Part shown: positions 1 to 5,085 of the stretch, in pieces | Numbering within the stretch: the stretch's first letter is position 1 | Layout: each line of letters begins with the position of its first letter | Assembly: GCA_903868655.1 (NCBI GenBank) | Contig: CAIPWG010000328.1 | Location: 1 to 5,378, forward strand | DNA from: an uncultured Sphingomonadales bacterium | GTDB taxonomy: Bacteria > Pseudomonadota > Alphaproteobacteria > Sphingomonadales > Sphingomonadaceae | Reading direction: 5' to 3' | DNA length: 5,378 bases | The notes under the pieces: model-generated | Seen by the model: the letters and a program-made list of their open reading frames with translations, nothing else | Database searches by the model: none | Told to the model about the DNA's origin: nothing | Translations under genes and position numbers: made by a program

Positions 1-1068
1 CAACTGGTCCATCGCCTCGCGCAGCCACAACGCCACCCCCAGCGAGACCGCGGTAGAGGCCAACATCGCCACATGCGGGGTGTTGTGACGCGGGTGCAAC
101 CGGGCAAGTTTTGCCGGCAACTGCCGATCTCGCGCCATTGCATAAAGCACACGCGCCACCCCGACCTGCATCGGCAGCGCATTGCTGAAGCCGACGAGAA
201 TGGCATAAGCCCAGGCCAGCGCGATCCCGGCCCATACCCCGCCCATTTGCCCGGCCAGTTCATAGGCGGCGGCATCCAGGCTTTTGAAATGGGCGCCCTG
301 CATCGCATTGCCCAAAATCCACGCCGACAACACAAACAACCCGGTGGCAAAAGCCAGCACCAGCAGGATCGCCCGGCCGAGTGTGCGCCCCGTGCGATCG
401 GCGGTATCCTCGGCCAGTGTCGACACCGCGTCGAAGCCCAGAAACGACATCACACAGATTGATGTACCCGCCAGCACCGCCGACAGCGAAAACGGCATGC
501 TGAAAAATGGTGCAGGCCCCAGCCCCGCCGCGCCGAAATGGTGCAGCCGGACAAATACGGCCAAAGCCAGCAGCGCAATCATCGCGACGACTTGCGCAAT
601 GACCGCGGCAAACGATACTCTGGCAGTAGATCCGATGCCGAACCAATTGACCGCAGTGGTGAATGCGGCGAGCAGCACGATCCACACGCCGCGATCGACA
701 CCGGGCATCAGTTCGCCCAGCGCGACCGCCATCACCACATACACAAAGGCCGGGATCAGCAGGTAGTCGAGCAGGATCATCCAGCCTGCAACAAACCCGG
801 CAAAAGGCCCGAGCACAACGCGCGCAAAGCCATAGACCGACCCCGCGCTATGCACTTCGCGCACCATCGCGGCATAGCTGAACGCGGTGAATGCCATGCA
901 CACTCCGCCAAGCAAATAGGCCAACGCCAGCATCCCGTGCGATGCTGCCCAGACCAGCCCAAGCGTCGACAGCGGCGAAATCGGTGCAATATAGGCAAGC
1001 CCATAGGCCAGCAGATCACCCAGCCGAAGCTGGCGATGGAAACGATCGGGTGCTGGTGCCGCTGCCAT
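1..1068 (-). CDS. APC-superfamily permease, putrescine importer (PuuP/PlaP)-like, partial
   Basis: Inner-membrane amino acid/polyamine transporter, cut at its C-terminus by the left window edge. The frame is open for 356 codons from the ATG at 1068-1066. I see about nine hydrophobic spans, near residues 18-40, 46-69, 88-121, 126-144, 150-174, 193-217, 232-254, 276-296 and 336-350. The first span carries GLAYIAPISP (23-32), which fits the unwound substrate-binding helix of APC transporters. The sixth carries SFLGFDAVSTLAEDT (208-222) and the eighth VARVLYAMARDRQLP (304-318). These closely resemble, from memory, the helix 6 and helix 8 signatures of E. coli PuuP. The start lies one base after the stop of the acetylpolyamine amidohydrolase, so the two are almost certainly co-translated. 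That neighbour supports a polyamine or acetylated amine as substrate, although close homologues also carry amino acids. The family is clear; the substrate is inferred. Confidence 0.9.
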   Translation of the reverse strand, partial: MAAAPAPDRFHRQLRLGDLLAYGLAYIAPISPLSTLGLVWAASHGMLALAYLLGGVCMAFTAFSYAAMVREVHSAGSVYGFARVVLGPFAGFVAGWMILLDYLLIPAFVYVVMAVALGELMPGVDRGVWIVLLAAFTTAVNWFGIGSTARVSFAAVIAQVVAMIALLALAVFVRLHHFGAAGLGPAPFFSMPFSLSAVLAGTSICVMSFLGFDAVSTLAEDTADRTGRTLGRAILLVLAFATGLFVLSAWILGNAMQGAHFKSLDAAAYELAGQMGGVWAGIALAWAYAILVGFSNALPMQVGVARVLYAMARDRQLPAKLARLHPRHNTPHVAMLASTAVSLGVALWLREAMDQL

Positions 1069-1069
1069 G

Positions 1070-2101
1070 TCAGGCACCGGCAAACCCGGTGAGAACCGCC
1101 GCCACATTGCCGCCGATGTCGGCGACGGCATAGCCACCTTCCAAAACAAACAGCGTTGGCCTGCCCAAGCTGGCGATGCGTTGGCCGATGCTGGTAAAAT
1201 CGTTCGCCACCAATTCGAAATGGCTGATCGGATCTTCGACAAACGTATCGACGCCCAGCGAAACCACCACACTGTCGGCGCCAAAGGCGGCAATATCGGA
1301 TATCGCGCTGTCGAGCACCGAGAGGTATTGTGCCCCGGTGGTACCCCACGGCAACGGATAATTGCGGTTTGCCCCCAACCCTGCGCCGGTCCCGGTTTCA
1401 TCGGCATAGCCCAGGAAAAACGGATATTCCTGTTTGGGATCACCATGCAGCGACACGAACAAGACATCGCCCCGGTCGTAAAAAATCGCCTGCGTGCCGT
1501 TGCCATGGTGATAATCGACATCGAGCACGGCCACCCGCGCCGATCCATGATCGCGCAAATATTGGGCGGCAATCGCCGCGTTGTTCAAATAGCAGAACCC
1601 GCCCATTGCGCGTGCGCCGGCATGGTGCCCAGGCGGGCGGCATAGGGCAAACGCGCTGTTCCCGCCTTCGGCCAGATGCCGCGCGCCGGTCAGCGCGCAA
1701 TCGGCGCTGGACCGTACCGCCGTCCAGGTGCCCGCCGTGATCGGAACCGCCGCATCGATCGAATAGAAACCCAGCTTTCCGTCAATGTGGTCGGGCGGCA
1801 CATCCTGACGCAAATCTGCGGCAGGCCAGGCATAGGGCAGCGCATCGCCGGTTTCGCCCAGCGCCGACCACTCGCCCCATGCGGTTTCGAGGAAGCGGAC
1901 GAAATCTTCGGTATGCACCCGGGTCAAAGCGGCGCGATCAAACCGATCAGGCGGAACAATCGGGCCGAGGCCCAGACTGCGCACCCGGCCGAGCACCTGA
2001 TCGGCGCGCGCGGGCATTTCAAAGCAAGGAACCAGCCGCCCGCGATAGAATTCAGCCGCGCCGTGGTGCAACCGGTGATCGTCGCTGTAAATCGTCAGCA
2101 T
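1070..2101 (-). CDS. aphA: Acetylpolyamine amidohydrolase (histone deacetylase superfamily)
   Basis: Zinc-dependent cytoplasmic hydrolase of 343 residues, expected to remove acetyl groups from acetylated polyamines such as acetylputrescine or acetylspermidine. Length and sequence match the Mycoplana ramosa enzyme (about 341 residues, recalled) nearly end to end. The deacetylase catalytic set is complete: the RPPGHHAG dyad H159/H160, zinc ligands D196 and H198 in LDVDYHHGNG, third ligand D285 in SLGVDTF, and catalytic Tyr324 in EGGY. The N-terminus, IYSDDHRLHHGAAEFYRGRL, is the APAH type rather than the AcuC or HDAC type. The start at 2101 matches that N-terminus and is preceded by purine-rich GAGGCAAGG. 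It is followed after one base by the permease start, suggesting import and deacetylation as one unit. D107 and A118 stand where the Mycoplana enzyme has two glutamates near the substrate, so specificity may differ. No visible signal peptide. Confidence 0.93.
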   Translation of the reverse strand: MLTIYSDDHRLHHGAAEFYRGRLVPCFEMPARADQVLGRVRSLGLGPIVPPDRFDRAALTRVHTEDFVRFLETAWGEWSALGETGDALPYAWPAADLRQDVPPDHIDGKLGFYSIDAAVPITAGTWTAVRSSADCALTGARHLAEGGNSAFALCRPPGHHAGARAMGGFCYLNNAAIAAQYLRDHGSARVAVLDVDYHHGNGTQAIFYDRGDVLFVSLHGDPKQEYPFFLGYADETGTGAGLGANRNYPLPWGTTGAQYLSVLDSAISDIAAFGADSVVVSLGVDTFVEDPISHFELVANDFTSIGQRIASLGRPTLFVLEGGYAVADIGGNVAAVLTGFAGA

Positions 2102-2203
2102 CGCCTGCCTTGCCTCGCTTGACCACGGATGCCGTAATCGTGCCCGCGCGCCGACGGCATTGCAAGCCGATCGCCACGACGCGCCAACAAGGGATGGTAC
2201 GGT

Positions 2204-2965
2204 TTAGCGATAGCGACCGATCGCAGCCGGATCGACACCTTCGAGTTTCCGCAAATCGCACGTCAACCGGCCATCCGACCATGTCAGCACGTTGAATGTG
2301 GGAGGCGTGGTGCGCAGCCTTTGCGACAGCGTGCCTGCCCCGATCATGCGCACCGGGCCCGATGGCGTATCGTGAATCAGGTCAAACGCATCGTGCACAT
2401 GGCCCGACAGCACTGCCAGGACCCCGCGCCGGGCCAATTGGTCCAGCGCGTCGTTGCCGCCTGTGGTCAGCGCGCGCCCGCGCGTCCCTACTTCGACCAG
2501 CGGATGATGACATGTCACCAGCACCGGCTGGCCGGGGGCGATCGCATCGATCGCGGCAAGCGTGCGCGCCAGCACAGCTTTGGACGCGATGCCGCGCGAC
2601 CAATTCAGCCGCCATTGTGCCGCCGCTGTTGTTGCCAGGCGTACCACTGCGAGATCATCGAGCAGCAACGGGTGTTCGATTGCGGCTTCGAGCCCGCGAA
2701 ACTTGCGATAAGGGTCGCAAAAGCGTTCGACCGGGTTGAAATAGGGCAGATCGTGATTGCCCGGATCGATCCGCACCGGCACCCCGAGACCCGCGATCCA
2801 TCGCGCGGCGGCGGCAAATTCGGATTTGCGCGCCCGCATCGTGAAATCGCCAGTGATGATTACGCCGTCGGGGGCTTCATCGCGCACCGCGGTCCTCACC
2901 CAATCGAGCGCGCGGCTGTCTTCGAGCCCGAAATGCAGGTCGCTGATGTGAAACAGACGGATCAT
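2204..2965 (-). CDS. Calcineurin-like metallophosphoesterase (class III phosphodiesterase type)
   Basis: Predicted cytoplasmic two-metal phosphoesterase of 253 residues. The metal-binding motifs come in canonical order: D9-x-H11 (ISDLHFG), GD at 39-40 (ITGDFT), GNHD at 69-72, CHHPL with H153/H154, and GHVH at 188-191. This is the layout of the CpdA/Rv0805-like cyclic-nucleotide phosphodiesterase branch, but many relatives act on other phosphodiesters, so the substrate is unknown. The C-terminal stretch around GAGTLSQRL (209-217) is usual for small bacterial members. I chose the ATG at 2965 over the in-frame ATG at 3001 because MIRLFHISDLHFG is the typical family N-terminus and an AAGG site lies seven bases upstream. 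The extra 12 residues from 3001 are Arg-rich and unlike the family. The gene points the same way as the amidohydrolase, 102 bases before it, with no convincing terminator between, so co-transcription is possible but unproven. Confidence 0.9.
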   Translation of the reverse strand: MIRLFHISDLHFGLEDSRALDWVRTAVRDEAPDGVIITGDFTMRARKSEFAAAARWIAGLGVPVRIDPGNHDLPYFNPVERFCDPYRKFRGLEAAIEHPLLLDDLAVVRLATTAAAQWRLNWSRGIASKAVLARTLAAIDAIAPGQPVLVTCHHPLVEVGTRGRALTTGGNDALDQLARRGVLAVLSGHVHDAFDLIHDTPSGPVRMIGAGTLSQRLRTTPPTFNVLTWSDGRLTCDLRKLEGVDPAAIGRYR

Positions 2966-3125
2966 GCCGCAGCCTTGCCGTCGCCCGCGCATCCGGGTCA
3001 AGCTGGATCATGGCCCCGCTCGTAAAGTCGTTAGACAGCCAGGGCCAGCGGTTGGTCCGGTGATCGCCGCGCAAAGGCGTTCGGTCGAGCCCATGGTGCG
3101 CCGGCAGGCAATACAAGGCACACCA
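2966..3125. other. Left part of the divergent intergenic region
   Basis: This is the phosphoesterase-proximal part of the 309-base gap between divergent genes. I see no confident sigma-70 promoter, RNA gene or repeat here. A minus-strand frame (TTG at 3116 running to 2877) has GC-rich third positions, but it lacks a good start and overlaps the phosphoesterase by 89 bases, so I do not call it a gene. The promoter of the phosphoesterase block should lie here or in the adjoining structured segment. Confidence 0.5.
2973..2976 (-). promoter_or_regulatory. Ribosome binding site fixing the phosphoesterase start
   Basis: On the minus strand AAGG lies seven bases before the ATG at 2965. No comparable site precedes the alternative in-frame ATG at 3001, so this decides in favour of the shorter protein. 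Confidence 0.6.
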
Positions 3126-3184
3126 CGATCAAGCGCTGGGCGGCACTCCCCCCCGGAAACTTGGGGTGCTGCACAGCGCGATCG
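3126..3184 (+). ncRNA. Long imperfect hairpin, candidate small RNA or 5' leader element
   Basis: The sequence folds back on itself over 59 bases. CGATC (3126-3130) pairs with GATCG (3180-3184). After an AA bulge, GCGCTG (3133-3138) pairs with CAGCGC (3174-3179). A G/A mismatch follows, then 3140-3146 pairs with 3166-3172, including one G-U. After a single T bulge, CCC (3148-3150) pairs with GGG (3163-3165), closing a 12-base loop at 3151-3162. That is 21 pairs in all. It sits directly before a terminator-like stem on the + strand and matches no riboswitch or RNA family I recognise. It could equally form as a DNA cruciform or on the minus strand, apart from the G-U pair. The pairing is read directly; the RNA role is inferred. 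Confidence 0.5.
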
Positions 3185-3221
3185 GCGGGGGGCCGTTGGA
3201 GACGAACCCCCGCCGGTTTTT
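3183..3221 (+). terminator. Intrinsic terminator-like stem followed by five T
   Basis: CGGCGGGGG (3183-3191) pairs perfectly with CCCCCGCCG (3207-3215) over nine base pairs around a 15-base loop. One G and TTTTT (3217-3221) follow, the classic layout of a Rho-independent terminator reading rightward. No protein-coding gene on the + strand ends here, so it must stop a small RNA, act as an attenuator in the leader of the downstream UrcA-family gene, or shield that gene from read-through. The loop is unusually long because it contains a segment complementary to 3232-3240. Confidence 0.7.
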
Positions 3222-3246
3222 ACCCCGTGATGTTCGTCTCGATAAA
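3219..3246 (+). promoter_or_regulatory. Weak candidate promoter for the UrcA-family gene
   Basis: TTTACC (3219-3224) and GATAAA (3241-3246) are 16 bases apart, each matching four of six consensus positions. If used, transcription would start near 3253, leaving the upstream hairpins outside the mRNA. This is the main alternative to the leader-switch reading. Confidence 0.25.
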
Positions 3247-3261
3247 CGATCACAAATCGAA

Positions 3262-3266
3262 AAGGA
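3262..3266 (+). promoter_or_regulatory. Ribosome binding site of the UrcA-family gene
   Basis: AAGGA lies eight bases before the ATG at 3275. It decides the start in favour of MSHAFAW and against an upstream in-frame ATG at 3161, whose extra 38 codons would cover the hairpin region and hide the signal peptide. Confidence 0.75.
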
Positions 3267-3274
3267 TCATTGTC

Positions 3275-3619
3275 ATGTCACATGCATTCGCATGGCGCTC
3301 AGCCGTGTTTGCCAGTCTGGTTGTTGCGCCCGCTCTGTGTCTGGGCGCCAGCCCCGCCATGGCTCAAAGCCAACCCGCAGGCCCCGAAGTGCGCACGATT
3401 ACAATGAGTTATGCTGATCTTGATTTGTCCACAGCGACCGGCCGCACGCAATTCGACAAGCGACTTCGCCGTGCGGCTGCCGAAGTTTGCGAAGATGGGC
3501 CAGAACGGCGTCCTCTGGCGGAGTTGTCCGATCTTCGTGCCTGCTACAACCACGCCCTGTCTGGAGCACGCCGCATTTTGGCGCAAAGACAGACTGAAAA
3601 TCAGCTGGTCAGGCGGTAA
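3275..3619 (+). CDS. UrcA-family exported small protein
   Basis: A 114-residue exported protein of unknown biochemical function. Residues 1-30 form a signal peptide: a short N-terminus with Arg8, a hydrophobic core (about 11-23) and an AMA cleavage site before QSQ, so the mature protein is about 84 residues and periplasmic. The mature part shows the UrcA-family pattern: a strand-like RTITMSYADLDLST (40-53), a Gly (56), a basic helix with Arg residues (63-66), AAAEVC ending in Cys72, then LRAC with Cys90. The two cysteines are a likely disulfide pair. The family takes its name, as I recall, from a uranium-induced Caulobacter gene; members are common, often in several copies, in Sphingomonadales and Caulobacterales, with no assigned activity. 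A strong ribosome site precedes it, and a structured possible regulatory region lies upstream. Its last 11 bases overlap the end of the convergent HxlR gene. Confidence 0.88.
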   Translation: MSHAFAWRSAVFASLVVAPALCLGASPAMAQSQPAGPEVRTITMSYADLDLSTATGRTQFDKRLRRAAAEVCEDGPERRPLAELSDLRACYNHALSGARRILAQRQTENQLVRR

Positions 3620-4100
3620 GCCGAATATCGGGAGCGTTGGTCTGGCCCAAATCAGTGGCATCGCGCCAGACCAGTTCGCCCGGACCAATCACGCGGTCGT
3701 CGTGCGACCGGATGGCGATTTGGGCAATCGGCAGACCATCGCGGGCATCGCACAGCACCGGATTGCAAGGTACCCCCAGCGCCCATTTTTCACCCCATTG
3801 GCGCAGTGCCAGCATGGCCGGCAAAAGATCATTGCCTTTGGCGGTCAGACAATATTCGATCCGGCGACGGTCGTCGGCGCAATGTTCGCGTTTCAGAATT
3901 CCGGCTTCAACCAGCCGTCCCAGCCGATTGGACAGAATATTCCGGGCAATGCCGAGTTGATCGAGAAAATCCTCGAAATGGCGCACCCCGTTAAAGGCTG
4001 CGCGCAAGATCATGAACGACCAGCGTTCGCCCATCGCTTCAAGCGCCAGCGGCAGGCCGCAGCCTTCAAGGCAGGATAGAGGTTCGCGCAATTTGTCCAT
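3609..4100 (-). CDS. HxlR-family winged-helix transcriptional regulator
   Basis: Predicted DNA-binding regulator of 163 residues. The HxlR domain covers about residues 16-108: LALEAMGERWSFMILRAAF (18-36) is the family's first helix, the recognition region is ARNILSNRLGRLVEAGILKR (52-71), and the wing includes DDRRRIEYCLTAKG (76-89). A tail of about 50 residues follows, as in longer members. Six cysteines (10, 14, 74, 84, 112, 117) include N-terminal C-x3-C and C-terminal C-x4-C pairs. Some HxlR proteins (YodB, HypR) sense thiol or quinone stress through an N-terminal Cys, so redox sensing is possible but unproven. Starts at 4100, 4112 (ATG) and 4121 (TTG) are all in frame without a clear ribosome site; 4100 gives the most typical N-terminus. 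A TATAAT box sits just upstream. It converges with the UrcA-family gene and is divergent from the exported-protein gene, whose promoter region it may control. Confidence 0.9.
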   Translation of the reverse strand: MDKLREPLSCLEGCGLPLALEAMGERWSFMILRAAFNGVRHFEDFLDQLGIARNILSNRLGRLVEAGILKREHCADDRRRIEYCLTAKGNDLLPAMLALRQWGEKWALGVPCNPVLCDARDGLPIAQIAIRSHDDRVIGPGELVWRDATDLGQTNAPDIRLTA

Positions 4101-4129
4101 GACGCAGGACATAGACCACAATTGCCAAA

Positions 4130-4135
4130 ATTATA
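4130..4135 (-). promoter_or_regulatory. Consensus -10 box for the HxlR gene
   Basis: The minus strand reads a perfect TATAAT in an AT-rich patch, which puts transcription start near 4123. That gives a 5' leader of only about 10 bases to the ATG at 4112 or 22 bases to the ATG at 4100. No good -35 box is seen at 16-18 bases, so an activator may assist, or the box may be fortuitous. Confidence 0.5.
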
Positions 4136-4182
4136 AGGTCCCATGTTGCCGTTGTGTGACCAAGCGTCCCGCATCAAAACAC

Positions 4183-4197
4183 ATTGCAAATCGCAAT
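4183..4197. repeat. Inverted repeat ATTGC-N5-GCAAT, possible operator
   Basis: A perfect five-base inverted repeat around AAATC lies in the AT-rich gap between the HxlR gene and the divergent exported-protein gene, about 48 bases upstream of the HxlR TATAAT box. HxlR regulators bind as dimers to symmetric sites near their own gene, so this is a natural candidate. Half-sites of five bases can occur by chance. Confidence 0.35.
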
Positions 4198-4232
4198 CTA
4201 TTTATTTAAGTTCCGATTCGAAACTGAATTTA

Positions 4233-4246
4233 CTCTCCGGCTCTCC
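4233..4246 (+). repeat. Direct repeat of CTCTCC
   Basis: Two CTCTCC hexamers are separated by GG, just upstream of the tandem hairpins. As RNA, UCUCC can pair with Shine-Dalgarno sequences of the GGAGA type, such as the one before msrB. Significance is uncertain for so short a repeat. Confidence 0.3.
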
Positions 4247-4253
4247 AGCGGAT

Positions 4254-4277
4254 GCCCCAATCGACACCCTTTGGGGC
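4254..4277 (+). other. Perfect 7-base-pair hairpin
   Basis: GCCCCAA (4254-4260) pairs with TTGGGGC (4271-4277) around a ten-base loop. It stands 12 bases before the larger hairpin at 4290-4321, ahead of the exported-protein gene. Its GGGGC arm (4273-4277) could instead pair with GCCCC (4290-4294) of the next hairpin. Confidence 0.45.
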
Positions 4278-4289
4278 CTGCTGACACTC

Positions 4290-4321
4290 GCCCCCGGATA
4301 CACCTTGGCGTATCCGGGGGC
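4290..4321 (+). terminator. Perfect 12-base-pair GC-rich hairpin, terminator-like
   Basis: GCCCCCGGATAC (4290-4301) pairs perfectly with GTATCCGGGGGC (4310-4321) around the eight-base loop ACCTTGGC. The stem is very stable, but what follows is only ACTTTCGTT rather than a clean T run, and no T run follows on the other strand. It may be a weak terminator of a short RNA starting in the AT-rich stretch near 4200, or a structure in the 5' leader of the gene at 4361. Confidence 0.5.
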
Positions 4322-4360
4322 ACTTTCGTTCCGCCCTTTGCCACCGTGCCCCACCACGCT

Positions 4361-5038
4361 ATGGCCAACACCATGCTCATGCTGCTTCGAATTGTTGTGC
4401 CCTTGCTGGCTGGGCTGATGCTTGGCGCAGCGACCCCGCCACCAACGCCTGTGCAGAACGCTTTGACCAGCCAAGATCAGCACGATCTGCGCTGTGCAGC
4501 GGCATTTGCGGTCATCGCTGTGGCACAGACCCGCGGTGATGCAGCGGCGCTGGCGCTTCCGGCACTGGCCATTCGCGGCAAGCGCTACATGGGCCTGGTG
4601 GGTGAGCGCCTGGCCGGATCGGCTGGATTGTCGGGAGAAACCTTGGCCAATCTGCTGGTCAACGCAGCCCGCAGCGTGACGCAGAATGGGGCCCCGGATG
4701 TCGCGGTTTCCTGCCTCGGCGACCTCGACCGTGTCGTACCGCCAACCCCCGCGCCCGATGCCGTCACCTGCGTGGCCATGTTGGATATCTATGCGCACGT
4801 GCTCGCAACGCGCAATCCAGCCGACCCGTTGGCCGTCATCTTGCAGCACGAAGCGGCCAGTCTCACCCCGGCGGCGCAGGCACTGCTTGGCGCCAAAGGA
4901 CTTGACCCTGCGGCAGCCGCCGCTGCGATCGACCTCGAGCGCAGGCGCGTGCGCGAAGCCTTGACCGGCGGCCACGGCAGCCTTGATGCCGACGATTTTG
5001 CCCGATGCCGCCATCTTGCTGCCGCGCCAACAGGTTGA
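4361..5038 (+). CDS. Exported four-cysteine hypothetical protein
   Basis: A 225-residue protein I cannot assign to a named family. GC-rich third positions and a long open frame support it as real. Residues 1-24 look like a signal peptide, with a hydrophobic core [13 protein letters not shown] (10-22) and an Ala-Ala end before a Pro-rich linker (26-30). The mature protein is helical and Ala-rich. Four cysteines (45, 118, 137, 216) bracket two similar halves: [19 protein letters not shown] (42-60) resembles [19 protein letters not shown] (133-151), and each half closes with a Cys 73 or 79 residues later. It recalls uncharacterised sphingomonad exported proteins opening with an RCAAAF-like motif, from memory. 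The start is uncertain: no good ribosome site precedes 4361, 4373 or 4379, and the frame is open back to 4184. I chose 4361 as the first ATG giving a sensible signal peptide. msrB follows 47 bases later in the same direction. Confidence 0.75.
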   Translation: MANTMLMLLRIVVPLLAGLMLGAATPPPTPVQNALTSQDQHDLRCAAAFAVIAVAQTRGDAAALALPALAIRGKRYMGLVGERLAGSAGLSGETLANLLVNAARSVTQNGAPDVAVSCLGDLDRVVPPTPAPDAVTCVAMLDIYAHVLATRNPADPLAVILQHEAASLTPAAQALLGAKGLDPAAAAAAIDLERRRVREALTGGHGSLDADDFARCRHLAAAPTG

Positions 5039-5073
5039 ACCGACCGCCCACCGCCCCCAAATTAGCAGCCAGC

Positions 5074-5078
5074 AGGAG
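5074..5078 (+). promoter_or_regulatory. Ribosome binding site of msrB
   Basis: AGGAG seven bases before the ATG at 5086 fixes the msrB start. Its own strong site indicates independent translation even if msrB shares a transcript with the upstream gene. Confidence 0.8.
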
Positions 5079-5085
5079 ACCCGCA

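Larger units (their letters stand above)
3183..3253 (+). promoter_or_regulatory. Possible pseudoknot or switch in the UrcA-family leader
   Basis: GAGACGAAC (3199-3207), mostly inside the terminator loop, is perfectly complementary to GTTCGTCTC (3232-3240). With the nine-pair stem 3183-3191/3207-3215 this gives an H-type pseudoknot with connecting loops of about 7, 0 and 17 bases, which is sterically reasonable. A third stem competes for the same downstream strand: GTGATGTT (3227-3234) with AAC plus ATCAC (3245-3253), with one bulged G. A fourth pairing, CCCCCCG (3149-3155) with CGGGGGG (3186-3192), would break the terminator stem. Mutually exclusive pairings of this kind are typical of attenuators and riboswitches. 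No ligand or known class is recognised. Confidence 0.4.

Noticed and set aside
73..1092. Several plus-strand open frames opposite the permease
   Set aside because: They mirror the GC-rich codons of a clear nine-span permease frame that is open across the whole segment. Their products are low-complexity and Arg-, Gln- or Thr-rich.
2102..2203. Possible terminator between the phosphoesterase and the amidohydrolase
   Set aside because: Only a short GCCG/CGGC stem is present, without a T run on the minus strand, so a terminator is not supported.
2321..3025. Open frame of 234 codons on the plus strand
   Set aside because: It lies opposite the metallophosphoesterase, which carries every family motif. 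The antisense product is Arg/His/Gln-rich with no domain.
2877..3116. Minus-strand frame of 79 codons upstream of and overlapping the phosphoesterase
   Set aside because: Its first part has GC-rich third positions and a fairly protein-like composition, but it starts at TTG without a ribosome site, overlaps the phosphoesterase by 89 bases in another frame and matches nothing I recognise.
3040..3221. Possible 6S RNA, SRP RNA or cobalamin riboswitch
   Set aside because: The conserved GGAAGG/AGCAG core of SRP RNA is absent, the ends do not pair as in 6S RNA, and GGAGAC at 3198-3203 lacks the other cobalamin-riboswitch boxes.
3161..3274. N-terminal extension of the UrcA-family gene from an upstream ATG at 3161
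   Set aside because: It would bury the signal peptide and cross the terminator-like stem, while the ATG at 3275 has a strong ribosome site.
4143..4418. Plus-strand frame of 91 codons across the tandem hairpins
   Set aside because: Its product is Cys/Pro/Leu-rich, it spans both hairpins, has no ribosome site and runs into the exported-protein gene in another frame.
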